Part shown: positions 1-8,850 of the stretch, piece by piece
How the letters are laid out: each line of letters begins with the position of its first letter
How positions within the stretch are numbered: position 1 is the first letter of the stretch
Notes under the pieces: model-generated
What the model saw: only the letters and a program-made list of their open reading frames with translations
Told to the model about the DNA's origin: nothing
Databases searched by the model: none
Position numbers and translations under genes: made by a program
Source: CAKZNE01 sp002695025
Lineage (GTDB): Bacteria > Bacteroidota > Bacteroidia > Flavobacteriales > Schleiferiaceae
Direction: 5' to 3'
DNA: 64,000 nt
NCBI GenBank assembly: GCA_913043285.1
Contig: CAJWML010000003.1
Location: 124,001-188,000 of the forward strand

Positions 1-47
1 GCCATCATTTGTGTAATTTCGAGGCTCATATTTATATAGATCCAACT

Positions 48-422
48 ATGAAATTACCCGAAGGATACCAGGCACTCATGCCCTACCTTATCTTAAAGGA
101 CGGCCGCACATTCCTGGATTTTGCCAAGAAAGTGTTTAACGCAAGGGAAAAAATGTACCATGAACACGAGGATGGAGGTTTGATGCATGCCGAGCTATGG
201 ATACACGAAAGTGTATTGATGATAGGTGGCAGTAATGCTGAATATCCTCCCTGCCCGGCCGGTATGATGATCTACGTGGAAAATGCGGACGAATGTTACC
301 AACGGGCACTGCAAAATGGTTGCACCTCACTACTGGAACCACAAGACCAGGATTACGGCCGCAGCTGCGGAGTACGCGACCCCTGGGGTAATACATGGTG
401 GATCACTTCTGTAATAGACTAA
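48..422 (+). CDS. VOC-family (glyoxalase/PhnB-like) protein
   Basis: A small protein of about 124 residues with the vicinal-oxygen-chelate fold pattern: an N-terminal MPYLILKDG strand as in PhnB-like proteins, and a C-terminal GVRDPWGNTWWITS segment, the usual end of this family. Members bind a metal or small ligand and include glyoxalases, dioxygenases and antibiotic-binding proteins; the substrate cannot be told here. The ATG at 48 is chosen because MKLPEGYQALMPYL matches the usual family start. The frame stays open upstream to near the window edge but encodes nothing family-like. It lies 1 nt before the methyltransferase gene, so the two are probably co-transcribed. Confidence 0.8.
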   Translation: MKLPEGYQALMPYLILKDGRTFLDFAKKVFNAREKMYHEHEDGGLMHAELWIHESVLMIGGSNAEYPPCPAGMMIYVENADECYQRALQNGCTSLLEPQDQDYGRSCGVRDPWGNTWWITSVID

Positions 423-423
423 C

Positions 424-1077
424 ATGGACCAGGAAACCCAGAAAATGATAGCCTCCCAACTTTGCAAGCCACTGGGCGAAACAGGGATGGAGGTAGCCAG
501 GCAAATGAATTATGGCAATGCCGGAATGAACCGCTTTGCCATAGCTCAACTGAGCCCTGAAGCTGGCCATCATGTACTGGAGATTGGCATGGGGAATGGT
601 CATTTTGCCCAGGAAATACTTGAAAAAGCTCCCGATGGCTTGTATACGGGAGTGGATTATTCCGCCACCATGGTAGAAGCCGCACAGCAGCTGAATGCTG
701 AATGGGTAGAGCAAGGCAGGATGCGTTTTATAGAAGCTGAAGCCCAAAATCTTCCCTTCAATGACCATTATTTTGATCATGTAATTACCGTAAACACCAT
801 TTACTTTTGGGCAGACCCACTGCAAGAATTGCGCGAGATCAGGCGGGTCCTGAAACCCAAAGGGACCTTAGCCCTGGCTATACGCCCAGAGGAAATCATG
901 AAAAATATTCCCTTTACACGCTATGGTTTTCATTTGCGCAAAGAGAAAAACATTCTGGATCTATTAGACTCATCTGGTTTTAAAGAAGTTGAGATCAGGG
1001 ATTTTACAGAAGAATTACAGGGAATAGACGCGCTGCCAACCACCTTAAAAACTTTGGTGTTTATTTGCAAAGCATAG
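424..1077 (+). CDS. Class I SAM-dependent methyltransferase
   Basis: A 217-residue Rossmann-fold methyltransferase. The SAM-binding motif I is seen as VLEIGMGNGHF (about residues 50-60), followed by the acidic motif II region (YTGVDYSATMVEAA), a motif near FNDHYFDHVITVNTIYFW, and the RRVLKPKGTLAL strand typical of the Methyltransf_11/UbiE-like group. The methyl acceptor cannot be predicted. It starts 1 nt after the VOC-protein stop, so both are likely on one transcript; the pairing could mean a small detoxification or tailoring unit, but this is inference. Confidence 0.85.
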   Translation: MDQETQKMIASQLCKPLGETGMEVARQMNYGNAGMNRFAIAQLSPEAGHHVLEIGMGNGHFAQEILEKAPDGLYTGVDYSATMVEAAQQLNAEWVEQGRMRFIEAEAQNLPFNDHYFDHVITVNTIYFWADPLQELREIRRVLKPKGTLALAIRPEEIMKNIPFTRYGFHLRKEKNILDLLDSSGFKEVEIRDFTEELQGIDALPTTLKTLVFICKA

Positions 1078-1124
1078 GCCTGAATTTCAGCGTGGTAAGA
1101 AATTTCCTTATCTATGGGATTCCG

Positions 1125-1132
1125 TAATTTTG
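1125..1132 (+). promoter_or_regulatory. Bacteroidota -7 promoter box (TAATTTTG)
   Basis: TAATTTTG fits the Bacteroidota sigma-A -7 consensus TAnnTTTG exactly. It lies 38 nt before the ATG at 1171. No clear -33 TTTG is seen upstream. Its place inside the longest possible reading frame of the next gene argues for a start downstream of it. Confidence 0.45.
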
Positions 1133-1170
1133 CCACACCAGTTAGCAAGCTTTCACCCGTTTTAATTAGG

Positions 1171-2883
1171 ATGTTTGAAATGAGAAGATTGAAATTATTA
1201 CGTCTTCCCCTTCTTTTTGCGGGAAGTTTTATAGTGCAAGGGCCTGGGATTATGGCCCAAGCGGGTGAACATTCATCCCTTACCGTTACGGACCAGGGAA
1301 CTTCCGCCAAACAAATACTTGTCAGTGAAGATGAAAAGGCCATGGCCGGCCAGGAGTGGTCCATTGTAGAAAGCTGGAGCAGTGAAGTGCATGTCTTGTT
1401 CAGCAACGGCCATAACGTACACTACGCCAAAAGCACCAATAACGGCATCACCTGGAGTGAAGAAGTCCTGCACACTCATGGGCACCGGGATTCTTCGTCC
1501 CGAAAGCCTATGGCTGTATACAACGCGGTAATGGGCACGGATAACCGTGGTTCGGTGCATATTTTCCTGGCCGAAAGTGAGTTTCGCTGGTCAAAAGGTA
1601 TTGTTTACCATTACTACCGTTCCCGCGCCAGTGAAAAATGGACCCGTAGAGTACTGGATGAGAATATATCCGGTCCGGTGATGGGTACCGATATGGACCT
1701 GGATATTGACTGCGGAAACCGTATCCACCTCGTATACAACATTGGTAAATCCTTTACGCGCTATGCCTTTTGGAACGGAAAACTATGGCAGTTCTCAGAC
1801 ATTGCCTTTGGTGAGCGCCCGGTGGGCTGTGCAGTGTCCTACGGTTTTGGGGATACGGTGCATGTGGCTATAGGAAGTGAGAGCGGTTCCCTGGGAGTGG
1901 CTTCGCAGAAGATGGGGGCTAAAACCTGGCATTTTGAAAAAATCACCGAACCCGTTTATTACGATTGTGACCTGGTGGTAGCCAATGACGGCAGCATTAT
2001 GGTTGCTTCTTCTCCTATGGATTACCAAAGTGACCCTCATTACCAACTCTCTATAAAAAGAAAGGGAGGTGAACAGTGGAAAACGTATCGCTTTGGAGAG
2101 AGCTCCCCTCTTTCGGAAGGAGGTACTTCTACAGCTCCCAAAAGCCCCGTATTCAAAACCGATATTTCCGGACGGTTGCACCTGGTGTACTACCTGCACC
2201 CAGCAGATTCGGCCAGTGGACACCCTATTGCCTATATGACCTCTTCGGATTTTGGTCAAAGCTGGACCCGGCAACTAATGGGAGATGCTATCTCCAACTT
2301 CCAGGCTATGGCTTTTCCGGATATGGACTGGAATAACCGCTTTGTATTTACATCCTACAAAACTGCGGAAGGTTATCCCGCTCTTTTACGTACCGGGCAA
2401 ACCATTGACCTGGAGTCCATTGATCCTTGTAAGTATAAAAAACCGGAAAGGGTAGCTCTTCTACCGCCTGAAGAGGTGGAAGAAGTGAAGGAACCCGAAC
2501 CGGAAACTCCTTACCACGAAACCCGCAGCGACCCTGAAGTAAACAAGCGAAAAATTGACACCCAGGGTGATTTTGCCACCCGCGACAGCTTTGTAAAAGT
2601 TATTCTGAAAGACTACCAGGAGGTGGATGGGGACACTATTTCCCTCTACTACCGGGGTAATTGTATACTATTTAATCACGGGCTGGACTCCCGGCCAACC
2701 GTTGTAACCGTTGACCTGGTGCCGGGTTCGGAATCCGACCTGATGATATTTGCCCGCAGCGAGGGAACGCGCCCGCCCTGTACTGTGTCGCTGGCTATCA
2801 AGGACTCTAAAAAAACACAGCAATACACTATACGCTCCAACCTGGAGAGCAATGGTGCCATTAAACTCAGATCAGTACGGTAA
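1171..2883 (+). CDS. Secreted sialidase-like (BNR) beta-propeller protein
   Basis: An exported protein of about 570 residues. After a basic, hydrophobic signal sequence (MRRLKLLRLPLLFAGS...IMAQAGE) comes a propeller-like region with Asp-box-like strands, for example NNGITWSEEV and SDFGQSWTRQL, as in BNR/sialidase folds. A Glu/Pro-rich linker (about PPEEVEEVKEPEPE) leads to a C-terminal beta module with KDYQEVDGDTISLYYRGN, which I recognise as a recurring tail in secreted Bacteroidota proteins but cannot name. Catalytic sialidase residues are not evident, so it may be a binding or structural propeller. The start at 1171 (alternatively 1180) is chosen because a TAATTTTG promoter box lies at 1125. 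Its stop directly abuts the stop of the convergent phosphatase gene. Confidence 0.7.
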   Translation: MFEMRRLKLLRLPLLFAGSFIVQGPGIMAQAGEHSSLTVTDQGTSAKQILVSEDEKAMAGQEWSIVESWSSEVHVLFSNGHNVHYAKSTNNGITWSEEVLHTHGHRDSSSRKPMAVYNAVMGTDNRGSVHIFLAESEFRWSKGIVYHYYRSRASEKWTRRVLDENISGPVMGTDMDLDIDCGNRIHLVYNIGKSFTRYAFWNGKLWQFSDIAFGERPVGCAVSYGFGDTVHVAIGSESGSLGVASQKMGAKTWHFEKITEPVYYDCDLVVANDGSIMVASSPMDYQSDPHYQLSIKRKGGEQWKTYRFGESSPLSEGGTSTAPKSPVFKTDISGRLHLVYYLHPADSASGHPIAYMTSSDFGQSWTRQLMGDAISNFQAMAFPDMDWNNRFVFTSYKTAEGYPALLRTGQTIDLESIDPCKYKKPERVALLPPEEVEEVKEPEPETPYHETRSDPEVNKRKIDTQGDFATRDSFVKVILKDYQEVDGDTISLYYRGNCILFNHGLDSRPTVVTVDLVPGSESDLMIFARSEGTRPPCTVSLAIKDSKKTQQYTIRSNLESNGAIKLRSVR

Positions 2884-3990
2884 TTATTTACTGATCAGGT
2901 CCATGATCTTTGCATGGATCTCAGTATTCTGGTAGATGCCGGCAAAGTTTTCCGCACCCGGGCCATAAGCCAATACCGGTACCATAGCGGCACTGTGACC
3001 ACCGGTTGAAAAGCTTGGTGCAATGGAATTATAATCATTTTGCTTGCCTTTAAAAGGCACATTTTTCAATTCACTGGAAAGGGTGAAACCGCCTGTTTCA
3101 TGGTCTGCCGTTACAATAACCAGTGTATGGCCGTCCTTCTCTGCAAAATCCAGTACTGCGCCAATTACCTCATCAAAATCCAATACTTCGGTAACCACGT
3201 AATCTGCTTCATTGGCATGTCCACCCCAATCGATCTGGGAACCTTCTATCATCATGAAAAAGGGCTTCTCCTTTTTCTGAAGATAATCCAACGCCAGCTC
3301 GCTAGCGTTCTTCAGGAATGGACCCCGGCCTTCCGTCATGCGGGGCATACCATCACTAGCCAATAAAAAGCCATATTTTCTGCCAGGGTCCAGGTCTGAT
3401 GCCGGTACCAATTTACTGGTATCTATAAGGTAACCTTCTTCGGTCAGGGCTTTTACTATTTCTTCACCGCCAAAGAACTGGCGTCCACCCCCGGCAAAAA
3501 AATCGGTTCCTGAAGGTGCCATGTACGTGGCAATTTCATGGGCCTTATTTCTTGAATCCACATGGGCATAAAACGAAGCGGGTGTAGCATGTGTAATGGA
3601 AGAAGTAGCAATCAGCGCTGTACTGTTACCCTTCTCATGATAATATTCAAGGATGGTCTTGACGGCATTAGTATCCGGACCCACGCCAATGGCCCCGTTA
3701 TAGGTTTTTTTACCGCTGGACAAGGCCGTGGCTCCGGCAGCAGAATCGGTGATTTTATGCGAAGAGGCCGAAGTGCGACTTAAACCTACAAAGGGAAAAC
3801 GACTGAAATTAGGGGTTTTATCCTGGTAATAATAGGCGGATGACATCTGGGAAAGGCCCATACCGTCACCTATGAGAAGAATTACATTTTTCACCTTTTT
3901 AGTCTTCTTCTCCTCTTTGGGAAAAGTAAATGACAGTGAAATTAAACCCATTACAATTAAGACTACTGTAACGTTGATTACTCGTCTCAT
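2884..3990 (-). CDS. Alkaline phosphatase (PhoA family)
   Basis: A 368-residue exported phosphomonoesterase. An N-terminal hydrophobic stretch (VINVTVVLIVMGLISLSF) is a signal peptide or anchor. The full family metal/active-site set is visible: GDGMG near residue 41, the nucleophile Ser83 in TDSAAGATAL, THATPASFYAHV, IEGSQIDWGGHANEAD, TADHETGGFT and the late GGHSAAMVPV. It should release inorganic phosphate from phosphoesters in the periplasm or at the surface. It is somewhat short for the family but has no obvious gap in the motifs. It is a separate unit downstream of the LytTR operon, 62 nt away; no Pho-box-like site was found. Confidence 0.92.
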   Translation of the reverse strand: MRRVINVTVVLIVMGLISLSFTFPKEEKKTKKVKNVILLIGDGMGLSQMSSAYYYQDKTPNFSRFPFVGLSRTSASSHKITDSAAGATALSSGKKTYNGAIGVGPDTNAVKTILEYYHEKGNSTALIATSSITHATPASFYAHVDSRNKAHEIATYMAPSGTDFFAGGGRQFFGGEEIVKALTEEGYLIDTSKLVPASDLDPGRKYGFLLASDGMPRMTEGRGPFLKNASELALDYLQKKEKPFFMMIEGSQIDWGGHANEADYVVTEVLDFDEVIGAVLDFAEKDGHTLVIVTADHETGGFTLSSELKNVPFKGKQNDYNSIAPSFSTGGHSAAMVPVLAYGPGAENFAGIYQNTEIHAKIMDLISK

Positions 3991-4052
3991 ATCTCCTTTT
4001 GTTTAGTAACTAACGAATGTACTGCGCAAATAAAGGCAAAACCTTTGTGAAT

Positions 4053-4811
4053 TCAGCGGTCCAGCCATTTCTTAAAATCATTCACCCTTTCACGGCTTAC
4101 CAGCACATCCTTATCCTCCACGTTCTTCAGTTTCAGCTTTAGCCGGCTGCTGCTGTAGGTCCGGATATCTTCAATACCGGACATGGAAATGATGAATTTG
4201 CGGTTCACCCGGAAAAAACGTTGGGGATCTACCAGCCCCTCCACCTGGTCAAGACTGTAATCCAGGGGATACGGCCTGCCGTTCTCCAGTTGCATGAACG
4301 TAATTTTATCAGCACTGTAAAACAGTGATATCCCCTCTACTTCCACTGGTTTTAGCTGGTCGCCAATACGGGTAATGAATCGGGACTTATACACCTTTTC
4401 CTGGACCTGCATGCTTTGCTGCAGGTATTCCACATCAATATGCGGAGCCCTGGTTTCGCGCTGCCGGAGGAATTTGGTTACAGCACCTTCCAGGTCATGA
4501 GGATCAATGGGTTTCAGCAGGTAGTCGATGCTATTCAGCTTAAAAGCCCGGATGGCATATTGATCATAGGCCGTGCAGAAAATTACCGGGGTATTTACAT
4601 CATACTGGCGGAAAATGTCAAAGCTCAAACCATCGGCCAGTTGAATATCCAGGAAGATCAGGTCCGGGTTGGGATTATCGTTCAGCCAGTTTACCGCTGA
4701 TCGTACCGAATCCAGGGGACCGTGAAAAAAGGCATCCGGCAACAGGGGTTTCAGCAAACGCCTGAGCCGTTCTGCTGCCGGGCTTTCATCTTCTATGATC
4801 AGTATATTCAT
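4053..4811 (-). CDS. LytTR-family response regulator
   Basis: A 252-residue DNA-binding response regulator. The N-terminal receiver has E7/D8, the phospho-acceptor D55 (LIFLDIQL), T80 and K100 (DYLLKPID). The C-terminal LytTR domain (about 140-250) contains the typical FFRVNRKFIISMSGIEDI stretch. It overlaps the kinase gene by 4 nt (ATGA), so the two form a translationally coupled two-component pair. A direct repeat resembling LytTR half-sites lies at 8782-8811, upstream of the first gene of this operon, suggesting autoregulation. Confidence 0.93.
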   Translation of the reverse strand: MNILIIEDESPAAERLRRLLKPLLPDAFFHGPLDSVRSAVNWLNDNPNPDLIFLDIQLADGLSFDIFRQYDVNTPVIFCTAYDQYAIRAFKLNSIDYLLKPIDPHDLEGAVTKFLRQRETRAPHIDVEYLQQSMQVQEKVYKSRFITRIGDQLKPVEVEGISLFYSADKITFMQLENGRPYPLDYSLDQVEGLVDPQRFFRVNRKFIISMSGIEDIRTYSSSRLKLKLKNVEDKDVLVSRERVNDFKKWLDR

Positions 4812-5869
4812 AATGACTGGCCCAATTTAAGGATGGGAAGGTAAACCCTGAATTCCGTTTGCGATTTTTCCACTTCCACTTCCCTGCCAGACAGCATCCG
4901 GTAGCGCTCCCGGATATTGGTAAGCCCGATACCCGAAGGCTCCGGTACGCGGTTGTTTTTTACCTGCAGGTTATTACAGATACATAAGCGATCCGATTCT
5001 CTGCGGATAATAACCTTCAAAGAGTGATCCTTGGATATTTCATTGTGTTTTATCACGTTTTCCAAACAGATCTGTATAGCCAGGGGAGGAATGCAATCTT
5101 CTTCCTGTACGCGTACGTCAATCTCTGATTGCAACTTATCCTCAAAACGGAGGCTTTGAAGGTAGAGGTAACGTTGCGCAAAATCCAGTTCCTGCTGCAA
5201 GCTCACAACTTCTTCATGCTGTACATCCAGTATGTAGCGGTAAAAGCGCGATAACTGCTGGATAAACTGAACCGCCTTTTCCTGATCTTCATGCACCACA
5301 TTGGAAAGGGCATTGAGCGAGTTGAACAGAAAATGCGGGTTCAACTGATCCTTCAACACCTGGTACTGCCCTGCAAAACGCTCGGACCTCAGCTTTTCGG
5401 CATCTACGGCAGCCTGCCGCCATTCCATTAAAAAGGAGCGACTCACAAAAAAACTGGTGATGATATAAGCGATGATAACAGGCCGGTAGGTTTGCTCCGT
5501 GAGGTCTTCCCAGGGAATGCTATCCAGTGTAAAATTACCCAGTACCCAATGAAAAAGGAAAACCACCACAAAGCAGGCTACAAAGGAATATACCGTAACC
5601 GTAAGTAATTCCAGCAGGAATCTTTTCAAGGGTGCTTTATGCCAGGGTAATGAACGATTAATACGTGCATCCAGCGCACCAATACCTCCGCTTAAAGCCA
5701 GGGAAATAAGAAATGAATACAGCCATAAACGCCCGGCATAGGTCCATTCCTGTGGATCCAGGAAACAGGATGCGCAAAAGAAAAAGGTGATCGCCAACGC
5801 TATGACGGTATTGATCACTATGTAATTGACAAACTCCCGAAAGGACCGCAATGATTCGTTGAAACGCAT
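4808..5869 (-). CDS. LytS/YehU-type sensor histidine kinase
   Basis: A 353-residue membrane kinase of the His_kinase (PF06580) group. Four hydrophobic segments lie near residues 15-37, 45-65, 86-110 and 129-146, with no sizeable extracellular sensor. The H-box QLNPHFLFNSLNAL places the phosphorylated histidine at 179. CLENVIKHN (N-box) and the glycine-rich GIGLTNIRERY form the ATPase part. It should phosphorylate the LytTR regulator encoded just downstream. It follows the TPR-like protein and TonB receptor genes, so the ligand may be connected with what the receptor imports, which is inference. Confidence 0.92.
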   Translation of the reverse strand: MRFNESLRSFREFVNYIVINTVIALAITFFFCASCFLDPQEWTYAGRLWLYSFLISLALSGGIGALDARINRSLPWHKAPLKRFLLELLTVTVYSFVACFVVVFLFHWVLGNFTLDSIPWEDLTEQTYRPVIIAYIITSFFVSRSFLMEWRQAAVDAEKLRSERFAGQYQVLKDQLNPHFLFNSLNALSNVVHEDQEKAVQFIQQLSRFYRYILDVQHEEVVSLQQELDFAQRYLYLQSLRFEDKLQSEIDVRVQEEDCIPPLAIQICLENVIKHNEISKDHSLKVIIRRESDRLCICNNLQVKNNRVPEPSGIGLTNIRERYRMLSGREVEVEKSQTEFRVYLPILKLGQSL

Positions 5870-5898
5870 GATTGGATTTTCCGTTTTGAAATTTACAT

Positions 5899-6552
5899 TT
5901 ATTCCTGGCTGGAATTACAACTCTTACTTACCTGTTCAGCCATAGGTTTTCCCCAATGGGGCAGAATACCACGATCGTGCTCCTTCTCAAACAATTTAAG
6001 GCTGCCGTTTATAAGCGCACAGGCCTCTTCGGTACCAGACTTAAAGAACTGAGCAGTACCGTATTTCATACGCCCCATCAACAGCATGGCGCGTGGGTTT
6101 TCGGGATCCAGTTCCATAGCCTTCCCAAAGAGTTTCATGATGGTTCCACTCATGAAAGGCCCACGGATGGCCGGTTTTACTGATAGTTCGGCCATTTTCA
6201 CATAGCCCTGTAAAGCGATGATCTCCGAATTGTTCTCCGAAATTCCGGCAGCCTGGTCCGCGTACTTTCCGGCTATATCCAGGTAGGCATCGCGCTCATC
6301 ATCTGTAAGGCCGGATTGAAAACTCATGATCACGTATACAAAACCGGTATAATACGCAGGCAACCATTCCGAGCTGTTCATTTTCGAAATACGGCTAAAG
6401 GTATTGGCCACAGCCTGGTAGTCTTGTGTACCGCTGGCATCTTTCATAGCCTTAATATTGGTTTGCATAGCCTCGGTATAAGCCCCTTCCTGGGCCACAC
6501 TGGTAAAACCGAAACCTAGAATAAGGGCAAAAGCAATTGAAATAACTTTCAT
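5899..6552 (-). CDS. Secreted TPR-like protein of unknown function
   Basis: A 217-residue protein with a clear signal peptide (MKVISIAFALILGFGFTSVAQ). The rest is predicted helical, with TPR-like spacing: AVANTFSRISKMNSSEWLPAYYTGFVYV and ALQGYVKMAEL...AMELDPENPRAMLLMGRMKYGTA. No catalytic motif is visible. It sits between the TonB receptor and the LytS kinase with 18 and 29 nt gaps, so it is almost certainly co-expressed with them. It may be a periplasmic accessory protein of the receptor or kinase, but I cannot assign a function. Confidence 0.7.
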   Translation of the reverse strand: MKVISIAFALILGFGFTSVAQEGAYTEAMQTNIKAMKDASGTQDYQAVANTFSRISKMNSSEWLPAYYTGFVYVIMSFQSGLTDDERDAYLDIAGKYADQAAGISENNSEIIALQGYVKMAELSVKPAIRGPFMSGTIMKLFGKAMELDPENPRAMLLMGRMKYGTAQFFKSGTEEACALINGSLKLFEKEHDRGILPHWGKPMAEQVSKSCNSSQE

Positions 6553-6570
6553 AACGTAAGTGTTTAGGGT

Positions 6571-8706
6571 TTATAAATTATTGAGTTGATTGGCCTTTTT
6601 GTCATCGGATAGAGTGATAAAGAGGCCGATAAAGAAAAATCGTTTGGCACCCTGCGTCATGGGCAGAGAAGGAAAGCTGCCGGAGGCATCAGGTGTATCG
6701 GCATAGCGATAACCAAAAATATTATTGCGTCCCAGCACATTGGTCACAGCGGCATGCAGGATAACATTCTGGCGATGCAGGTAGCTCCAGCTTACACTCA
6801 GGTTGCTGTAGGCTGGTGTCTTGGAATTCTGGCCACTACCTTCATTGGGGTTGTGGTACACCAGTCCATCATTCCAGTTCCAGCTTCCTCCTATTTGGGA
6901 TTTCAGGGACGAAACAAAGTGTTTAGCTACCACGGCTACATTATGGCGGGGTGCAAAAGAAGGTTGTACCAGCTCATCATACGCATCGTACCTCCGTTTG
7001 CTGTCCACCAGTGAATAGGTGATCCAGTAATCGGTATTCTTCAGGGTTTCCTGATCACGGAAAAACACATCCAATCCCCTGGCCCAGCCATAACCCTGGT
7101 TTGCTGGCATTCCCAAACTGTTTACCGTTATCAAACGATCGTAATCTTTATAGAATGCTTCGGCACGCAGGGTATAACCTGCTTTGGTAAAGAGGTAATT
7201 AAACACATAATGCCGGGCAATGGTATGTTCTAAACCTTGTTCTAAAATGCGGTAACTATCTTCTGCATCCTGGTTAAATCGTCCATAAGCCAGTGAAAGC
7301 TGGGACTTCGTATTGAGTTTGTAAGCCGTGGAAAGCCGTGGGGAAACGTAGCTATTATGGTTCAAGGCATCCACTTCCGCACGCAAGCCGGCACGCACAG
7401 CCCAATCTGAAGAGAAATAATAGTTTAACTCACTAAAGGCAGCGGTGAGATTTCCCCGGAAGGAGCGCTTCAGTTTTTGCTCTGGCTGGGCTTCCCGGTA
7501 ATCCTGCACAAAGTGCTCTGCTCCACTGACAAGATGAAGGCGATCATTATGAAAATAGGTAGCCTTTACCTTAAAATGAGCCAGGTCTTTTTGCCGCTCA
7601 AGGGGTAAAGTGTCTATTTCCAGCTTATCCGTATTGAACGAAAGACTACTACCTCCTTCCAGTAACCACTTATCCGAGAGGCTTTGCTTTAGACTGATAT
7701 TGCCGAAATGGTAACGGTTGGCTATTTGAATATGCTGTCCCCTTCCTTCCTCACCGGGTACTTTTTGCCAGATATCCAGCCCGGAACGCTGGTGACTGTA
7801 AAAACCTTTTACCAATCCCTTTTTACCGATCTTATGACGAAGCTGTCCTTCTCCGGCAAAAGAAAAAGGTGCTCTTTGCCAGTCAAAATCCTGAGGAATA
7901 ATAGCCTGGTAGGGTTTAAGATCTGTATAGGACACAGAGAGACTACCGGAAGTCCTGTCACCGGTTTGGGTATGGGCTAAACCCCCTCCTACCGTCATCA
8001 GGCTGATATCCGTCTGGCTGCGCACTGGCATATCCACGGTATTCAAAACCAAAACCGAAGAAAGAGCCTGACCAAATTCCGCAGAATAACCTCCGGTACT
8101 GAAGAAAGTACCTTTAAAAAGCTGTGGGCTGAAACGGGTGCGGGTAGGCACGCCTGAGGTAGAAGCACCATAGGCATTACTTACCTTAAGTCCGTCAAAG
8201 AAAATGGCTGTTTCCGTAGCATCTCCTCCCCTTACAAAGAGGCGACCGTCATTACCCACGGTAGCTGTACCCGGTAGGGTATTCAGAGCGCCAGCAATAT
8301 CACCCAACGCCCCGGAGGTGGTAACAATGTCCAGTGGTTTTATCACTACAGAGCGCTTTTCATCACTGGCTTCCATGGCTCCGGCCGTAATGTTCACCGC
8401 GTTCAGTTCACTGATGGTTTCCTTTAGCTGAACATCCTGCTTAATCGCCCCATTACAATAGATGGCCATTTCATACGTATGAAAACCTATAGCTGAAACT
8501 ACCAGCACCTGCTCGCCATCCTTTTGCGTGGTAAAGTTGAAGTTACCTGCCTTATCTGCGGAAGCACCATCATACGTGCCCCTTAGGTATACGTTGGCCC
8601 CGGGAAGTGGCTGCCCTTTGCGGTCTGTTACCGTACCACTGATGATAGTTTGGGCCGGTAAAACCATGCTGAACAATACGAAGAGTAAAACGATGGTGGC
8701 TTTCAT
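6571..8706 (-). CDS. TonB-dependent outer membrane receptor
   Basis: A 711-residue receptor. The signal peptide (MKATIVLLFVLFSMVLPAQ) is followed by a carboxypeptidase-regulatory-like domain (ISGTVTDRKGQPLPGANVYL), a plug domain (DIAGALNTLPGT..., LFVRGGDATETAIFFDGL) and a long run of amphipathic strands making the barrel, ending in a terminal strand rich in aromatics (KRFFFIGLFITL). Such proteins import large or scarce substrates with TonB energy. No SusD partner is next to it, so a metal or siderophore substrate is more likely than a glycan, which is inference. It is the first gene of the operon with the TPR-like protein, LytS and LytTR. Confidence 0.92.
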   Translation of the reverse strand: MKATIVLLFVLFSMVLPAQTIISGTVTDRKGQPLPGANVYLRGTYDGASADKAGNFNFTTQKDGEQVLVVSAIGFHTYEMAIYCNGAIKQDVQLKETISELNAVNITAGAMEASDEKRSVVIKPLDIVTTSGALGDIAGALNTLPGTATVGNDGRLFVRGGDATETAIFFDGLKVSNAYGASTSGVPTRTRFSPQLFKGTFFSTGGYSAEFGQALSSVLVLNTVDMPVRSQTDISLMTVGGGLAHTQTGDRTSGSLSVSYTDLKPYQAIIPQDFDWQRAPFSFAGEGQLRHKIGKKGLVKGFYSHQRSGLDIWQKVPGEEGRGQHIQIANRYHFGNISLKQSLSDKWLLEGGSSLSFNTDKLEIDTLPLERQKDLAHFKVKATYFHNDRLHLVSGAEHFVQDYREAQPEQKLKRSFRGNLTAAFSELNYYFSSDWAVRAGLRAEVDALNHNSYVSPRLSTAYKLNTKSQLSLAYGRFNQDAEDSYRILEQGLEHTIARHYVFNYLFTKAGYTLRAEAFYKDYDRLITVNSLGMPANQGYGWARGLDVFFRDQETLKNTDYWITYSLVDSKRRYDAYDELVQPSFAPRHNVAVVAKHFVSSLKSQIGGSWNWNDGLVYHNPNEGSGQNSKTPAYSNLSVSWSYLHRQNVILHAAVTNVLGRNNIFGYRYADTPDASGSFPSLPMTQGAKRFFFIGLFITLSDDKKANQLNNL

Positions 8707-8781
8707 GCTAAAACTTTAGTTCGAAAGTAGATGGGTGTGGGATCCTGTGAAAAAAGAAAACTCCCAACCGGAGGATCTTCA

Positions 8782-8811
8782 GGATGAACCGCACTATGCC
8801 GGGATGAACCG
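8782..8811 (-). promoter_or_regulatory. Direct repeat, candidate LytTR operator
   Basis: GGATGAACCG occurs at 8782-8791 and again, identical, at 8802-8811: a period of 20 bp, about two helical turns. Read on the minus strand each copy contains CGGTTCAT, close to the known LytTR half-site pattern (GTTnA core in direct repeats two turns apart). It lies 76-105 nt upstream of the TonB-receptor start codon, in front of the operon that encodes a LytTR regulator, and just upstream of the rfbC promoter on the other side. Confidence 0.5.
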
Positions 8812-8837
8812 TTGGGATGGTTTAGAACACAAAGCCT

Positions 8838-8845
8838 TAACTTTG
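8838..8845 (+). promoter_or_regulatory. Bacteroidota -7 promoter box for rfbC (TAACTTTG)
   Basis: TAACTTTG matches TAnnTTTG exactly. A TTG at 8812-8814, 23 nt upstream, could be the -33 element. The rfbC ATG follows at 8851, so the leader would be very short. Confidence 0.55.
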
Positions 8846-8850
8846 CACCG

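Noticed and set aside
4034..4050. Small hairpin AAAGG-CAAAA-CCTTT after the LytTR gene
   Set aside because: Only five pairs with a weak T-stretch; not convincing as a terminator.
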